The notes: generated from the letters alone by a model not told the origin. A DNA stretch of 64,000 nt from Psychrobacillus soli (GCF_006861775.1 NZ_VDGG01000018.1:1-64000), one strand, 5' to 3'; numbered from the stretch's first letter, positions 24,988 to 33,618 are shown. Numbers and translations: made by a program.

Positions 24988-25485
24988 ACAGATTTTAATA
25001 GCTGGACATTGTTTTTTCAGCTCTTTTGGCTGTATTTATTTTGTGGAGTTGTTTTGGCAGGGTTTGTGTATATATTAAAAGGCGATCGAGTAGAAGTGGA
25101 AGTGAACTGGGATTATAAAGGAAAAACGAAAATAATGATTGAGCTGACCGATTACCGCAAGCATCCGTTCAACATTTCGCTGTTCATCTACATCCTAGTC
25201 ATTGTAAGCTTTGTATTAAGCAAGCATTGGGGCATTCCGTTCTATATGGAGACTGGAGGCAACTCACGCTATGTCACTTCCTTACCAAGCATTTCGGTTT
25301 TACTATCCTGTCTCATGGTGGTCAGTGCGTTTATTTATATAATCAGTCAAGGGGATTTCTTTGGTTTTCGAAAAGCAGAGCCTAGCTATGATAAGGTCAT
25401 GTTCATCCATTTTGCTGAAATCTGCTTTTGTGGTCCCGTCTTAATGATTTGGTTGTTCATCGTGATGAATGCTCTGTATGTGTAA
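24967..25485 (+). CDS. Membrane protein whose N-terminus is encoded by repeat element D
   Basis: A 172-residue frame with four hydrophobic segments (about 13-36, 69-88, 107-126, 145-168) and a soluble loop GDRVEVEVNWDYKGKTKIMI. The first seven codons (MNVSITG) lie within element D, so the true gene has probably lost its original 5-prime end. No ribosome site precedes this ATG. G+C is a little higher than around it. Family not recognised. Confidence 0.5.
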   Translation: MNVSITGTDFNSWTLFFQLFWLYLFCGVVLAGFVYILKGDRVEVEVNWDYKGKTKIMIELTDYRKHPFNISLFIYILVIVSFVLSKHWGIPFYMETGGNSRYVTSLPSISVLLSCLMVVSAFIYIISQGDFFGFRKAEPSYDKVMFIHFAEICFCGPVLMIWLFIVMNALYV

Positions 25486-25513
25486 TTTAGGTGAATTTCT
25501 GAACAAGAAAAAT

Positions 25514-25541
25514 GAGAAACTCAATTATTGCGTAGTTTCTC
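25514..25541. terminator. Hairpin GAGAAACT / AGTTTCTC
   Basis: An 8-bp stem with a 12-base loop 29 bp after the membrane protein stop; no clear T run on the plus strand. Confidence 0.5.
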
Positions 25542-25571
25542 CTATCGATTTAAATAGATTTTTGATTTTTC

Positions 25572-25645
25572 CCCTGTGGCAGAAACAAACATGAAAATTG
25601 GTACATTCTCGATTATTTGAATTAACATGAATGTTTCTAACACAG
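25572..25645. repeat. CCCTGTGT inverted-repeat element E (74 bp)
   Basis: CCCTGTGGCAGAAACAAACA at the left and ATGTTTCTAACACAG at the right, last three bases lost. It ends 11 bp from the stop codon of the next gene. Confidence 0.85.
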
Positions 25646-25656
25646 CTATATTTTAA

Positions 25657-25845
25657 TCAGTCATATCCTTTCAATAATCGATTTCGACGATTCGTTGCAT
25701 TTCTTGCTTCCGACTCCTTGGCTATCTGATCCTTCCGTAATTGCCCATTTAAGCGTGGGTCTTGTAATCGCATTGTACCCCATCCCGACGGTCCAACTTT
25801 TTTACTTACTTTCTTTATTTCACCTTCAAAAAACAACATGTCCAT
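25657..25845 (-). CDS. Small basic protein, 62 residues
   Basis: Good AGGAGGGAGG site before the ATG. Begins MDMLFFEGEIKKVSKKVGPS and ends NATNRRNRLLKGYD; Arg/Lys-rich C-terminal half suggests nucleic-acid contact. The second ATG at 25839 is also possible. Not recognised. Confidence 0.55.
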   Translation of the reverse strand: MDMLFFEGEIKKVSKKVGPSGWGTMRLQDPRLNGQLRKDQIAKESEARNATNRRNRLLKGYD

Positions 25846-26070
25846 TCCTCCCTCCTATAAATTGATCAAAGAAGACAATTAATATAAACTTCCCCTCTCC
25901 CTAAAATATGCAAACAACTTAGATATATAAAGGTTATGCGCACAGTGAAAAGGAATTTAGTTAGACATGCAATGCTTAAAAATATGAATAAAAAATATCA
26001 TTTGTAGTTATTAATAGATTGTTTCATACAAGATTAATAATCTCCGTACAAAGCAAGATAATCGTTTGGT

Positions 26071-26100
26071 CCCTGTGCTAGAAACAAACATGAATGTTGG
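26071..26100. repeat. Half of a CCCTGTGT element (F)
   Basis: CCCTGTGCTAGAAACAAACA followed by TGAATGTTGG, with the same GTTTGGT flank as element A. The right half is missing. Confidence 0.75.
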
Positions 26101-26133
26101 TATACAGCAAAAGATATTAGTAAACTAAATAAA

Positions 26134-26163
26134 GACCGAATGATGTTTGAGCATCAATCGGTC
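26134..26163 (-). terminator. Aminotransferase terminator
   Basis: GACCGATTGATG / CATCATTCGGTC stem (minus strand) followed by TTTATTT. Confidence 0.75.
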
Positions 26164-26175
26164 AAATATAACATA

Positions 26176-27333
26176 TTACTTTCCTGATGAGGACAAGAAA
26201 ACACGCTGTGCTGCACTTACTCCGGCTCCAGCCTCAAATGGATAGGAAAAATCCTGCAAGCCTGATTCGATTAGAGAAACTGCTTGAAGTATGTCGCTTG
26301 GTAAGCAATATCCCATATGTCCGAATCTGAAAACCTTGCCTTGAAGAGAACCAAGACCACCAGCAAAATCAATGTGATACTTATTCTTTAAATGGCTTAA
26401 AAAGTCTGCAAGATCCAATCCTTCTGGGGTCCGGATCGTCGTAATTGTTGGTGATGCATACTCATCACTTGTTAACAATTCAATGGATAGGGCCTTCATA
26501 GATTCCCGAACCATATTTTTCATAATCTCATGGCGTTCAACTGTTTTCGAAAATCCGCCTTCCTCTTCTATTAAATCGCACACAGCGGAAAGTCCCATAA
26601 TGAGCGAAATCGCTGGAGTATTAGGGGTCATTCCTTTTTCTGCCCAATCACGATAGCTTAATAAATTTAAATAATAGGCATTAGTGTGATTAGCTTCTAT
26701 CACTTTCCATGCCCTTTCACTTACAGCTACAAAGGCAAGTCCCGGAGGAAGCATCATCGCTTTTTGAGAACCTGTTACCAAAATATCAATACCCCACTTG
26801 TCCATTTCTGCAGGGGCACCCCCGATACAGCTCACACCATCCACGATAAAAAGCGCATCCGAATGATTGCGTACTGCTTCTGCCAATTGCTCGATAGGAT
26901 TTAAGATTCCTGTAGAAGTTTCATTATATGTCGCAAACACGGCCTTAACATTCGATAACGGCTTTAAAAAGTCAATCAGATCTTCCTTGGTACAGGCCTG
27001 TCCCCACTCTTTTTCAAGTTTATGTACTTGCAAGCCATGCTTTTCACAGATTGAAACGAAATAATCTCCAAATGCGCCTACTGTAATGACGACTACTTCA
27101 TCTCCTGGCGAAACAGTGTTTAACACAGCTGCTTCTAATGCTGCTGTACCGCCTGAAGGAATAAGCAAAATATCCTGCTTCGTCCCAAAGATAGGTTTCA
27201 CACGTGCAGTGGTTTCTCGATATAGCTTAACAAATTCTTCCGTTCGATGACTAATCATATCCTGAGCCATTGCTAGTTCTACTTTTTTAGGAATTGGAGT
27301 TGGTCCCGGATGTCTAAGAATATTTCGATACAT
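26176..27333 (-). CDS. Class V pyridoxal-phosphate aminotransferase (alanine-glyoxylate / serine-pyruvate type)
   Basis: A 385-residue fold-type I enzyme. Start motif LRHPGPTPIPKKVELAMAQ is typical of the AGXT/PucG group. D165 (FIVDGVS) contacts the cofactor and K191 in TGSQKAMMLPPGLA forms the Schiff base. The C-terminal FRFGHMGYCLPSDILQAV is conserved in the family. It transfers an amino group between a donor such as serine or alanine and glyoxylate or pyruvate; it could also be ureidoglycine-glyoxylate aminotransferase, but no purine catabolism genes are next to it. AAGGAG precedes the ATG. Single gene with terminator. Confidence 0.88.
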   Translation of the reverse strand: MYRNILRHPGPTPIPKKVELAMAQDMISHRTEEFVKLYRETTARVKPIFGTKQDILLIPSGGTAALEAAVLNTVSPGDEVVVITVGAFGDYFVSICEKHGLQVHKLEKEWGQACTKEDLIDFLKPLSNVKAVFATYNETSTGILNPIEQLAEAVRNHSDALFIVDGVSCIGGAPAEMDKWGIDILVTGSQKAMMLPPGLAFVAVSERAWKVIEANHTNAYYLNLLSYRDWAEKGMTPNTPAISLIMGLSAVCDLIEEEGGFSKTVERHEIMKNMVRESMKALSIELLTSDEYASPTITTIRTPEGLDLADFLSHLKNKYHIDFAGGLGSLQGKVFRFGHMGYCLPSDILQAVSLIESGLQDFSYPFEAGAGVSAAQRVFLSSSGK

Positions 27334-27371
27334 AGTTTTAATCTCCTTTTTATTTTTTATGAGTGTATGCT

Positions 27372-27434
27372 CCCTGTGTCATATGCAAATTAGAAACTAT
27401 GCATAATTGTTTTGAAGTTATGTCTAACTCAGGG
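27372..27434. repeat. Variant CCCTGTGT element (G, 63 bp)
   Basis: CCCTGTGTCATATGCAAATT at the left and TGTCTAACTCAGGG at the right share the outer arms of the family, but the interior differs. Confidence 0.55.
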
Positions 27435-27448
27435 AACTTTTCCACTTT

Positions 27449-27559
27449 TTATTCTTCTTTAATTATACCCATTCCATCCATGAATTTCTTAATAGAACCC
27501 TCGTTCTTTAATAATTCGCTTAAATACAACAATTCATCAAACTCTTGGATCTGCGTCAT
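27449..27559 (-). CDS. Short frame overlapping the 116-residue gene; possible frameshifted tail
   Basis: ATG at 27559 opens MTQIQEFDELLYLSELLKNE followed by GSIKKFMDGMGIIKEE, a well-formed amphipathic peptide of 36 residues. It overlaps the end of the next gene by 23 bp in another frame. Either it is a translationally coupled mini-gene or the true C-terminus of that gene after a frameshift. Confidence 0.4.
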   Translation of the reverse strand: MTQIQEFDELLYLSELLKNEGSIKKFMDGMGIIKEE

Positions 27560-27887
27560 AATAAATCATTCCCGGATCGATAAAAGGCTCATAAACGATA
27601 GTACAAATATCCTGTCCTCCTATATTTACATGAAAGCCTCTCTCTAAATCGGAAATATATTTATTTGTACAATTCAAGTCATGTACTGCTGATTCAAAGG
27701 ATTGTCCATTATAGAAGAAAAATAGTTTATGATCTTTAACATAAATGCCTACTACCTGGCCACTTTCACTTATTCCCCCAATTCCTTGTCTGCTTCTATG
27801 GCTGCCCTCCGTTTTGATGATTGAATAAGTATTATTATCAATCAAAATGTATAATCCTAGTTTTGAATAATTACGCAATATAATCAT
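27537..27887 (-). CDS. Hypothetical beta-rich protein, 116 residues
   Basis: Begins MIILRNYSKLGLYILIDNNT and runs through several short strands (GGISESGQVVGIYVKDHKLF, FYNGQSFESAV) to YYDADPRV. Soluble, no motif recognised. The abrupt end beside an in-phase-looking peptide in the next frame suggests that one base was lost or gained near 27545. Confidence 0.5.
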   Translation of the reverse strand: MIILRNYSKLGLYILIDNNTYSIIKTEGSHRSRQGIGGISESGQVVGIYVKDHKLFFFYNGQSFESAVHDLNCTNKYISDLERGFHVNIGGQDICTIVYEPFIDPGMIYYDADPRV

Positions 27888-28200
27888 TATACTAGACTCC
27901 TTATAAATAGAAATTTTTATTTCTCTACGACATCATTCTATAATAATGATTTAAGGGAACTATTATGCCTCCTCCCTCTCTTCAAAACACTTTAATAACC
28001 ATTTTCATAAAGGTTTTAAGCTAACATTAAATTGTTTGACGTTTGATAGGCTTACGTTGCTTGTAATATTATCTTTCGATTGCATGAAGATTGGTAATGT
28101 TAGTCGTTCGTTCGCATATGGCCATGTGGTAAATTTTCACCAAAAGTGCATTACTTAAATTTTTGAAGAGGCGAGAGAGAATAAATTTTCGAACACAAAA

Positions 28201-28239
28201 AATACAGTTACATTTCCCTCCAAATGTAACTGTATTTTT
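28201..28239. terminator. Strong orphan hairpin
   Basis: AATACAGTTACATTT / AAATGTAACTGTATT, a 15-bp perfect stem followed by TTT, in the gene-free gap 27888-28420. No intact gene lies close on either side; it may belong to a lost gene. CcpA-like or other sites were not seen. Confidence 0.7.
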
Positions 28240-28420
28240 AGAGTCACATGGAATGCCCGTTCCTTGTTAAGTACTCTTCTTATACTCAACTACTTCAACA
28301 AAGGGTACCGACCACAAACAAGTCTCTACCTATCAAGTAAATCCCTACAGTCTTTATACCTCTCGGCTCCCTGTTTCCTGCATGTACACAATTCATTAGA
28401 TGTTTTTCATCTACACACTT

Positions 28421-28794
28421 CTAATGTTTTGATTTGTACAACTTACCTTTATGCATCAACAATCTTTTTTTCGGTAGTCTGGCAACTGCTTCTGCACTGC
28501 AACTAGCATCCACAAATACAAAAATTGCTTCCTCACCAATCTTTGGCCATTCTTGTGTACTTTCTATATTCAGTGGAGTCACACCTTGCGTAATTAAACT
28601 TAAACTCTGACGTAACGAACGTTCTTCCGATTTCCCTGTATAGTCACAAAAATTATGCACTTTTTCTAAAATATCTCGAGAAAAATTATGACTCCAAGAA
28701 TCGTAAAAACCATCACAACCTAATGCAACTGGTGCTTACGGTCATTTTCACTTCCTAATTTGATCGCTTTCTTCTTCCATTCTTGTTTTGTCAT
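28421..28794 (-). pseudogene. Frameshifted hypothetical gene
   Basis: ATG at 28794 (GGTGA upstream) reads MTKQEWKKKAIKLGSENDRK then stops; the continuing frame ALGCDGFYDSWSHNFSRDIL runs to PKKRLLMHKGKLYKSKH with a stop at 28421. Together they would make about 120 residues. Not recognised; one frameshift near 28735 is sufficient to explain the break. Confidence 0.55.
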
Positions 28795-28829
28795 TTTAGT
28801 CACCACTTTTTCATGCTCAAATATGACGA

Positions 28830-29531
28830 TTATGCACCAGCTTCTTTCAAAATACGCTCAATTTCTTTAAATCCACGTCTTTCCGCATGTTCTAATGGGG
28901 TAACCCCATCTCTATCACTAATATTGACATCAGCACCATGATCAACTAATAATTGTACGATTTCTTGATAATTTTTCCTTCCATCCCCCAAAATGACTGC
29001 TTCTAATAATGCAGTCCAATGGAAGTTATTAAGGTGATTCACGTCCGTATCAGAGTTAGTTAAAAGCTCCTCCACAATATCCACATGTCCTCGATCTGAA
29101 GCTGGGATGAGCGCAGTTCCACCAAAACGATTTGTGATTGTTGTATCAGCTCCTGCTTGAACAGCAAGTTTCACGATTTCCAGCAAACCTTCTGCTCCAG
29201 AATATAAAAGCACATTATCCATATTGTTATTGCGGATATCTATGTCTGCCCCTTGTTCGATAAGTATCTTAACAGTATCTACATTATTTTTTTGCGTCGC
29301 AGCCATTACAGCCGTAACTCCCTGATTATTTGTCGCATTAATACCTGCTCCGCCTTCTAATAATTCTAAAACGGTTTCTATGTCTCCTTCTGTTGCTGCA
29401 GAAACTAACTGTTGTTCCACATTAGTTCCCCCCTTTTTTTCTATTTGTGAACCTTCTTCTGAGTCTGGAGTCGTGCTACATGCGGTAAGCATAACTACGA
29501 GGAAACTTATACTAATCCCTTTCAGCTTCAT
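28830..29531 (-). CDS. Ankyrin-repeat lipoprotein
   Basis: A 233-residue lipoprotein. Residues 1-17 form a signal peptide with lipobox LTAC, so the mature protein is anchored to the outer face of the membrane through the cysteine. A short acidic linker is followed by about five ankyrin repeats (for example NNQGVTAVMAATQKNNVDTV, VKILIEQGADIDIRNN, DGVTPLEHAERRGFKEIERI). AAGGAGGTG precedes the ATG at 29531. Ankyrin repeats bind proteins; the partner is unknown. It is divergent from a LysR gene, a likely regulator. A decayed inverted second copy of this pair lies at 31.3-31.8 kb. Confidence 0.88.
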   Translation of the reverse strand: MKLKGISISFLVVMLTACSTTPDSEEGSQIEKKGGTNVEQQLVSAATEGDIETVLELLEGGAGINATNNQGVTAVMAATQKNNVDTVKILIEQGADIDIRNNNMDNVLLYSGAEGLLEIVKLAVQAGADTTITNRFGGTALIPASDRGHVDIVEELLTNSDTDVNHLNNFHWTALLEAVILGDGRKNYQEIVQLLVDHGADVNISDRDGVTPLEHAERRGFKEIERILKEAGA

Positions 29532-29641
29532 AATAGCCTGCACCTCCTTTATAAACATGTTATCATCAGAATACTCATATGAAAAATATTAATAAAATTT
29601 GCTTTACTAATTTTTTTCATATATAGAATGGAAGGATGTTA

Positions 29642-30520
29642 ATGATGGATATTAAGCAACTACGCTATTTTATTGCAATTGTAGAAGAAAGAAAGATTTC
29701 TGCTGCTGCTAAAAGACTTCATATGTCCCAACCACCATTAAGCCAGCAACTGAAAGCTATGGAGAAGGAGCTCGGTTCAAAATTAGTTGAGAGAAGTGGA
29801 AAATATTTAGAACTGACAGAGGCAGGAAATGCTCTATACAAAAATGCTTTACAAATAACTCAATTGATGGAGGAAACCAAAACAGAAGTAATGGAAGTTG
29901 GTAAAGGCTTAAATGGAAGGCTCACTATTGGAGTAAACACCTTTTCTATTAACCGATTGCCTCATATTCTTGAGCAATTTCAAAAACAATTCCCAAAGAT
30001 TACATATAAAATTCAACAAAATGAATCTTCCCATCTTTGCCAATTAGTCAGGGACCGAATTGTAGAATTAGCAATTATCCGCATGCCACTAAATCTAGAC
30101 GATTTTTCTGTACTTCATTTATGTAACGAGCCATTTTATTTTGTCACTTCTAAGGAACATCCATCATTTGATGAAGAAATCTCACTTACTGATATTCAAC
30201 ATCACCCTCTCCTCTTACCAAGTACAGAGGGACTAGGTGTGCATTACTTGATTTTAGAAGCGTTTTCCCGTTTCAAACTACAACCTAATATTGTTGGGGA
30301 GTGTTCTGATATTAGTCTTTTGATGGATCTAGTTACAGCTGACTTTGCTGCATCTATCGTTCCAGAAACCTTACTTCAACGATTTCGAGGATATCCGGTA
30401 AATGCTTATCGGATATCAAGCACAACCAAGTTGACTGGATCAGTTGGAATAATATGGCTCAAAGATCATAACTTATCCAAGGCTGCTCAAAATTTTATAG
30501 AAATGATTCAAACTGTATAA
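29642..30520 (+). CDS. LysR-family transcriptional regulator
   Basis: A 292-residue LysR regulator: N-terminal winged helix (DIKQLRYFIAIVEERKISAA, AKRLHMSQPPLSQQLKAMEK) and a C-terminal substrate-binding-like domain (about 90-290). GGAAGG lies six bases before ATG 29642; the ATG at 29636 abuts it. It is divergent from the ankyrin lipoprotein gene with about 110 bp between, the usual layout in which LysR regulates its neighbour. Effector unknown. Confidence 0.9.
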   Translation: MMDIKQLRYFIAIVEERKISAAAKRLHMSQPPLSQQLKAMEKELGSKLVERSGKYLELTEAGNALYKNALQITQLMEETKTEVMEVGKGLNGRLTIGVNTFSINRLPHILEQFQKQFPKITYKIQQNESSHLCQLVRDRIVELAIIRMPLNLDDFSVLHLCNEPFYFVTSKEHPSFDEEISLTDIQHHPLLLPSTEGLGVHYLILEAFSRFKLQPNIVGECSDISLLMDLVTADFAASIVPETLLQRFRGYPVNAYRISSTTKLTGSVGIIWLKDHNLSKAAQNFIEMIQTV

Positions 30521-30575
30521 AGTAATCACTTTAGGTTTTATTTTGCACATCCAACTAAGAAAATGACAAAGTAAA

Positions 30576-30616
30576 AACCCAATTTCTCCTTAATAAATAA
30601 AGAAATTGGGTTCTTT
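30576..30616. terminator. Bidirectional terminator between LysR and response regulator
   Basis: AACCCAATTTCT / AGAAATTGGGTT 12-bp stem followed by CTTTTT. Confidence 0.9.
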
Positions 30617-31324
30617 TTAGTTATTATTAAATCTATACCCAGAACCCCAGATTGTTTCTAAAAATACTGGATTTTTCGGATCGAATTCTATCTTTTCTCG
30701 CAGTCGTTTAATATGAACAACAACGGTTGATGTATCACCGAGTGAATCCAAACCCCAAACTCGTTCAAATAAATCTTCTTTACTAAACACTTGATTTGGG
30801 TGCTTCATGAGAAATTTCAATAATTCAAATTCCTTTGTCGTCAAATTAATTTCTTGGTCAAAGGAAAATACTTTATGTGATTTTGCATCCAAACGAACAT
30901 CATTTACTTCTAAGATTTCATCCGATATTGACTGAGGTCCTTTTGTTAAACGCTCAAAACGATTTAAGTGTGATTTTACACGAGCGACTAACTCATTAGG
31001 ACTAAAGGGTTTCGTAATATAATCATCCGCACCAAATCCAAGCGCACGGATTTTATCGATATCTTCCTTTTTAGCAGATACCATCAAAATAGGTGTATCC
31101 ACTTCCTCACGTAATCTTTTACAAATTTCAAATCCGGTCATACTTGGGATCATGATATCCAGTATGATTAAGTCATATTTTCCAGTGAGCCCTTCTTCTA
31201 AACCAACTAATCCATCGGCAACGATATTGACATTCATCTCATTTAGCTCCAGATAATCCCTTTGCAATTCTGCTATATCCTGATCATCCTCCACTAATTT
31301 TGTCCCTGACACTTTTTCCATCAC
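30617..31324 (-). CDS. OmpR-family response regulator, orphan
   Basis: A 235-residue two-domain regulator: receiver domain (about 8-120) with phosphoacceptor D56 in LIILDIMIP and conserved K in ITKPFSP, and a winged-helix output domain (about 135-232, LTTKEFELLKFLMKHPNQVF). The first strand, normally KILLVEDD-like, reads GTKLVEDD here, about two residues short. GTG start with no good ribosome site. No histidine kinase gene is nearby, and the start abuts a broken LysR fragment, so the gene is at a rearrangement junction and may have lost its promoter and partner. Confidence 0.82.
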   Translation of the reverse strand: MMEKVSGTKLVEDDQDIAELQRDYLELNEMNVNIVADGLVGLEEGLTGKYDLIILDIMIPSMTGFEICKRLREEVDTPILMVSAKKEDIDKIRALGFGADDYITKPFSPNELVARVKSHLNRFERLTKGPQSISDEILEVNDVRLDAKSHKVFSFDQEINLTTKEFELLKFLMKHPNQVFSKEDLFERVWGLDSLGDTSTVVVHIKRLREKIEFDPKNPVFLETIWGSGYRFNNN

Positions 31325-31330
31325 TTTTAA

Positions 31331-31432
31331 TTATTGGCTCAGCGGTGGTTGTGAAATATGTAATCTTTTGGCTGCAGCTGAAACCTTTCTTCCATAATCC
31401 GTTATGAAATACCGTAACTGTCTTATATGACT
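31331..31432 (-). pseudogene. LysR N-terminal fragment
   Basis: Reads IRQLRYFITDYGRKVSAAAK then RLHISQPPLSQ and a stop, matching the first 33 residues of the LysR protein at 29642 at most positions. GGAGG is present upstream, but the expected start codon is changed to AGT. Only the DNA-binding helices remain. Confidence 0.85.
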
Positions 31433-31602
31433 GAAACCTCCTTGTATATGAAAAAGATAAGAAAAACTTACTTTTTTAATATTTCCCATATGATATCAAA
31501 TAGAATATCATTACTTTATGATTTATCAATTATCAAACTCTCGTATTCCGTATAAGGATACAGGGGGCATACCTACACCTACACTTTAGGGGGAGACTTT
31601 AT

Positions 31603-31843
31603 ATGTTGAAAAGGTTAATTGGATTGATAAGTTGTCTTGTTCCGCTTCAAGGGTGCGATTCTAATGATAGAGAAAAGCCAATAGGCCATGGAAAATGGAA
31701 AGATCAATATCTTTAGAGAACTGATTCAGCATAGGGCTGATGTAAACCTTCCTGATAAAAACAACGTGACCCCTTTGCAGCATGCCCATGTTAGAGGATT
31801 TAAAGAAATTGAAGAAATTTTGTTAACAGCGGGTGCAAAATAA
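31603..31843 (+). pseudogene. Decayed ankyrin-repeat lipoprotein
   Basis: ATG with GGGGGAG upstream reads MLKRLIGLISCLVPLQGCDS, a lipoprotein signal, and stops after 38 codons. Another frame continues RELIQHRADVNLPDKNNVTP and HAHVRGFKEIEEILLTAGAK, the last ankyrin repeat. About four repeats are deleted. With the LysR fragment it forms an inverted copy of the 28.8-30.5 kb pair. Confidence 0.85.
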
Positions 31844-31846
31844 AAA

Positions 31847-31886
31847 GGCCATAATCAGGAAAAACCTTGATCATGGCCAGATTTTT
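31847..31886 (+). terminator. Terminator after the ankyrin pseudogene
   Basis: GGCCAT.AATCAGG / CCTTGATC.ATGGCC stem followed by ATTTTT. Confidence 0.75.
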
Positions 31887-31925
31887 CCCAAAGCTGAAAT
31901 TACATAGATTGTGCAGGTGAATGTT

Positions 31926-33230
31926 TTGGATAAGAAATATATTAACGGAACGCTTAGTACGTTCCAATGGTTCATCTTCCTTTTGGCGAATGCGATTGCT
32001 CTGCCGATTGTAATTGGCGGGGCGTTCGGCCTTTCCATTGATGAAATCACCTCGCTCATGCAGCGTGTCTTCTTCATCGTCGGAATCAGTTCATTCCTTC
32101 AAGGATTCATCGGTCACAGGCTCCCTCTTGCAGACGGTCCTGCTGGCTCATGGGTCAGCATATTCGTCATGCTGGCAGCAATGGCGATCCAACAGACTGG
32201 TGACCCGCAGACAGCTTTGCCGCTCCTTATGGGGGCTGTGTTCTTTGCAGGTATTCTTTTAATCGTACTCGGCATCAGTGGACTTGTGCAAAAAATCTTG
32301 TTTCTCTTTAGTCCGCTCGTTACTGGAACGTTTCTACTGCTGCTCGCTCTGCAGTTGAGTGGTGTATTCCTTGAAGGGATGCTTGCAGTAAAAGGGGACC
32401 CGGCTGTACCTGACTATGGCATGGCAGCGATTGCCTTCTTCGTCTTTATCTTTGTCATCCTGCTCTCCAACAAGGGGAAAGGCTGGGTGAAGAGCTACGC
32501 CGTTCTTATCGGTATTCTTGCAGGATGGCTCGTTGCACTTGTCCTGGGCAAGGCATCAATCAGTACGCAAACACAGTCAGCGATATTCCAAGTTCCGGAA
32601 CTGCTTGCTTGGGGATTGCCGAAGTTGAATGCTGGGATGATTGTTACAGCAATTCTGTTTTCTTTCCTGCTCATCTCCAATACGATTGCTGCGGTTACCG
32701 CGGTCCGGCAATCTCTTGGCAATGATTCGAAGAATTTCGAGTCGACAATCAATCGCAGTTTGTTTACAGGCGGCATATCTCATATTCTTGCATCTGGCTT
32801 TTCATCGCTCGTGGTCGTGCCGCTCCCTGTCACGGCAGGCTTCTTGCAAATGACTGGTGAGAAGAAGATCCAGCCATTCCTGTTCGCGAGCATGGCACTT
32901 GCTGTTCTCGCACTCATTCCGTCCATCGTCCATGTATTATCTCTTCTTCCAGGTCCGATTGCGAATGCAGCTTTGATGGCTTCTTTCATTAATATGATTG
33001 CGATTGCGCTAACGTCACTTACGAAGGAAATACTCGATCAGCGCAGACTGTCCATCCTTGGCATTACGCTTTTGATCAGCATTGGCATCATGTTCCTGCC
33101 GACCGGTCTTTTCAGCACACTGCCAGCGGTCATCCAGGATATCGTCAGCAATGGCCTTCTTGTTGGAACGATTCTTGTCATATTACTAGAGCAGTTCTGG
33201 AAACCGCAACGTATATCAGAAAAGAATTAA
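31926..33230 (+). CDS. NCS2-family purine/xanthine/uracil permease
   Basis: A 434-residue nucleobase transporter with about 14 segments. The conserved patches are GPAGSWVSIFVMLAAMA (equivalent to the family QH-type motif region), LISNTIAAVTAVRQSLGNDS and ASGFSSLVVVPLPVTAGFLQ. It most resembles the YwdJ/PurP-like branch. AGGTGA is five bases before the TTG at 31926; a GTG at 31911 has no site. The G+C content is near half in lines I tallied, versus about a third around it, and codons are richer in C and G at third positions, which points to a foreign origin. Confidence 0.85.
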   Translation: MDKKYINGTLSTFQWFIFLLANAIALPIVIGGAFGLSIDEITSLMQRVFFIVGISSFLQGFIGHRLPLADGPAGSWVSIFVMLAAMAIQQTGDPQTALPLLMGAVFFAGILLIVLGISGLVQKILFLFSPLVTGTFLLLLALQLSGVFLEGMLAVKGDPAVPDYGMAAIAFFVFIFVILLSNKGKGWVKSYAVLIGILAGWLVALVLGKASISTQTQSAIFQVPELLAWGLPKLNAGMIVTAILFSFLLISNTIAAVTAVRQSLGNDSKNFESTINRSLFTGGISHILASGFSSLVVVPLPVTAGFLQMTGEKKIQPFLFASMALAVLALIPSIVHVLSLLPGPIANAALMASFINMIAIALTSLTKEILDQRRLSILGITLLISIGIMFLPTGLFSTLPAVIQDIVSNGLLVGTILVILLEQFWKPQRISEKN

Positions 33231-33366
33231 TTTGCCCATTGGATCTACGTCAATATCTTGGACACAAAAAAGCCATTACACAAGGTGGTAGAACTGAATG
33301 TATTGTTAGAAGAGTTATAAGCAAATGATTGTCACACAAATATTAAAGTGTAAGTTTTCCACAAAA

Positions 33367-33408
33367 AATAAAGCATAAACTTTCCAAACGGAAAATTTAT
33401 GCTTTATT
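33367..33408. terminator. Terminator hairpin, copy 1 of a duplicated 42-bp sequence
   Basis: AATAAAGCATAAA... / ...TTTATGCTTTATT arms around CTTTCCAAACGGAAAA. The same sequence with one change recurs at 36481-36522, bracketing the GIY-YIG/DUF2075 region. The gap 33231-33675 otherwise holds element H and no gene. Confidence 0.85.
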
Positions 33409-33618
33409 ATACTTAAATTACTGCTCCAAGTGATTGGAGATTTTTATATACTTTAATTATTCTCCCCTAAGTTTAGAATCCATATTATCTAGTTTTGGAT
33501 AGAGCTAACAGCCGGATTCATGCGAAAGGATTTAGCATAGTTGTACAGTTGGGTTTGACACTCTAAAGCTCCCTACCACTATACTCTCAAACGTTCCCTC
33601 ATAATTAGAACCCTCTCC

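Noticed and set aside
32014-32989. Several frames on both strands inside the purine permease
   Set aside because: The higher G+C content of the permease creates long shadow frames; none has a ribosome site or a recognised motif.
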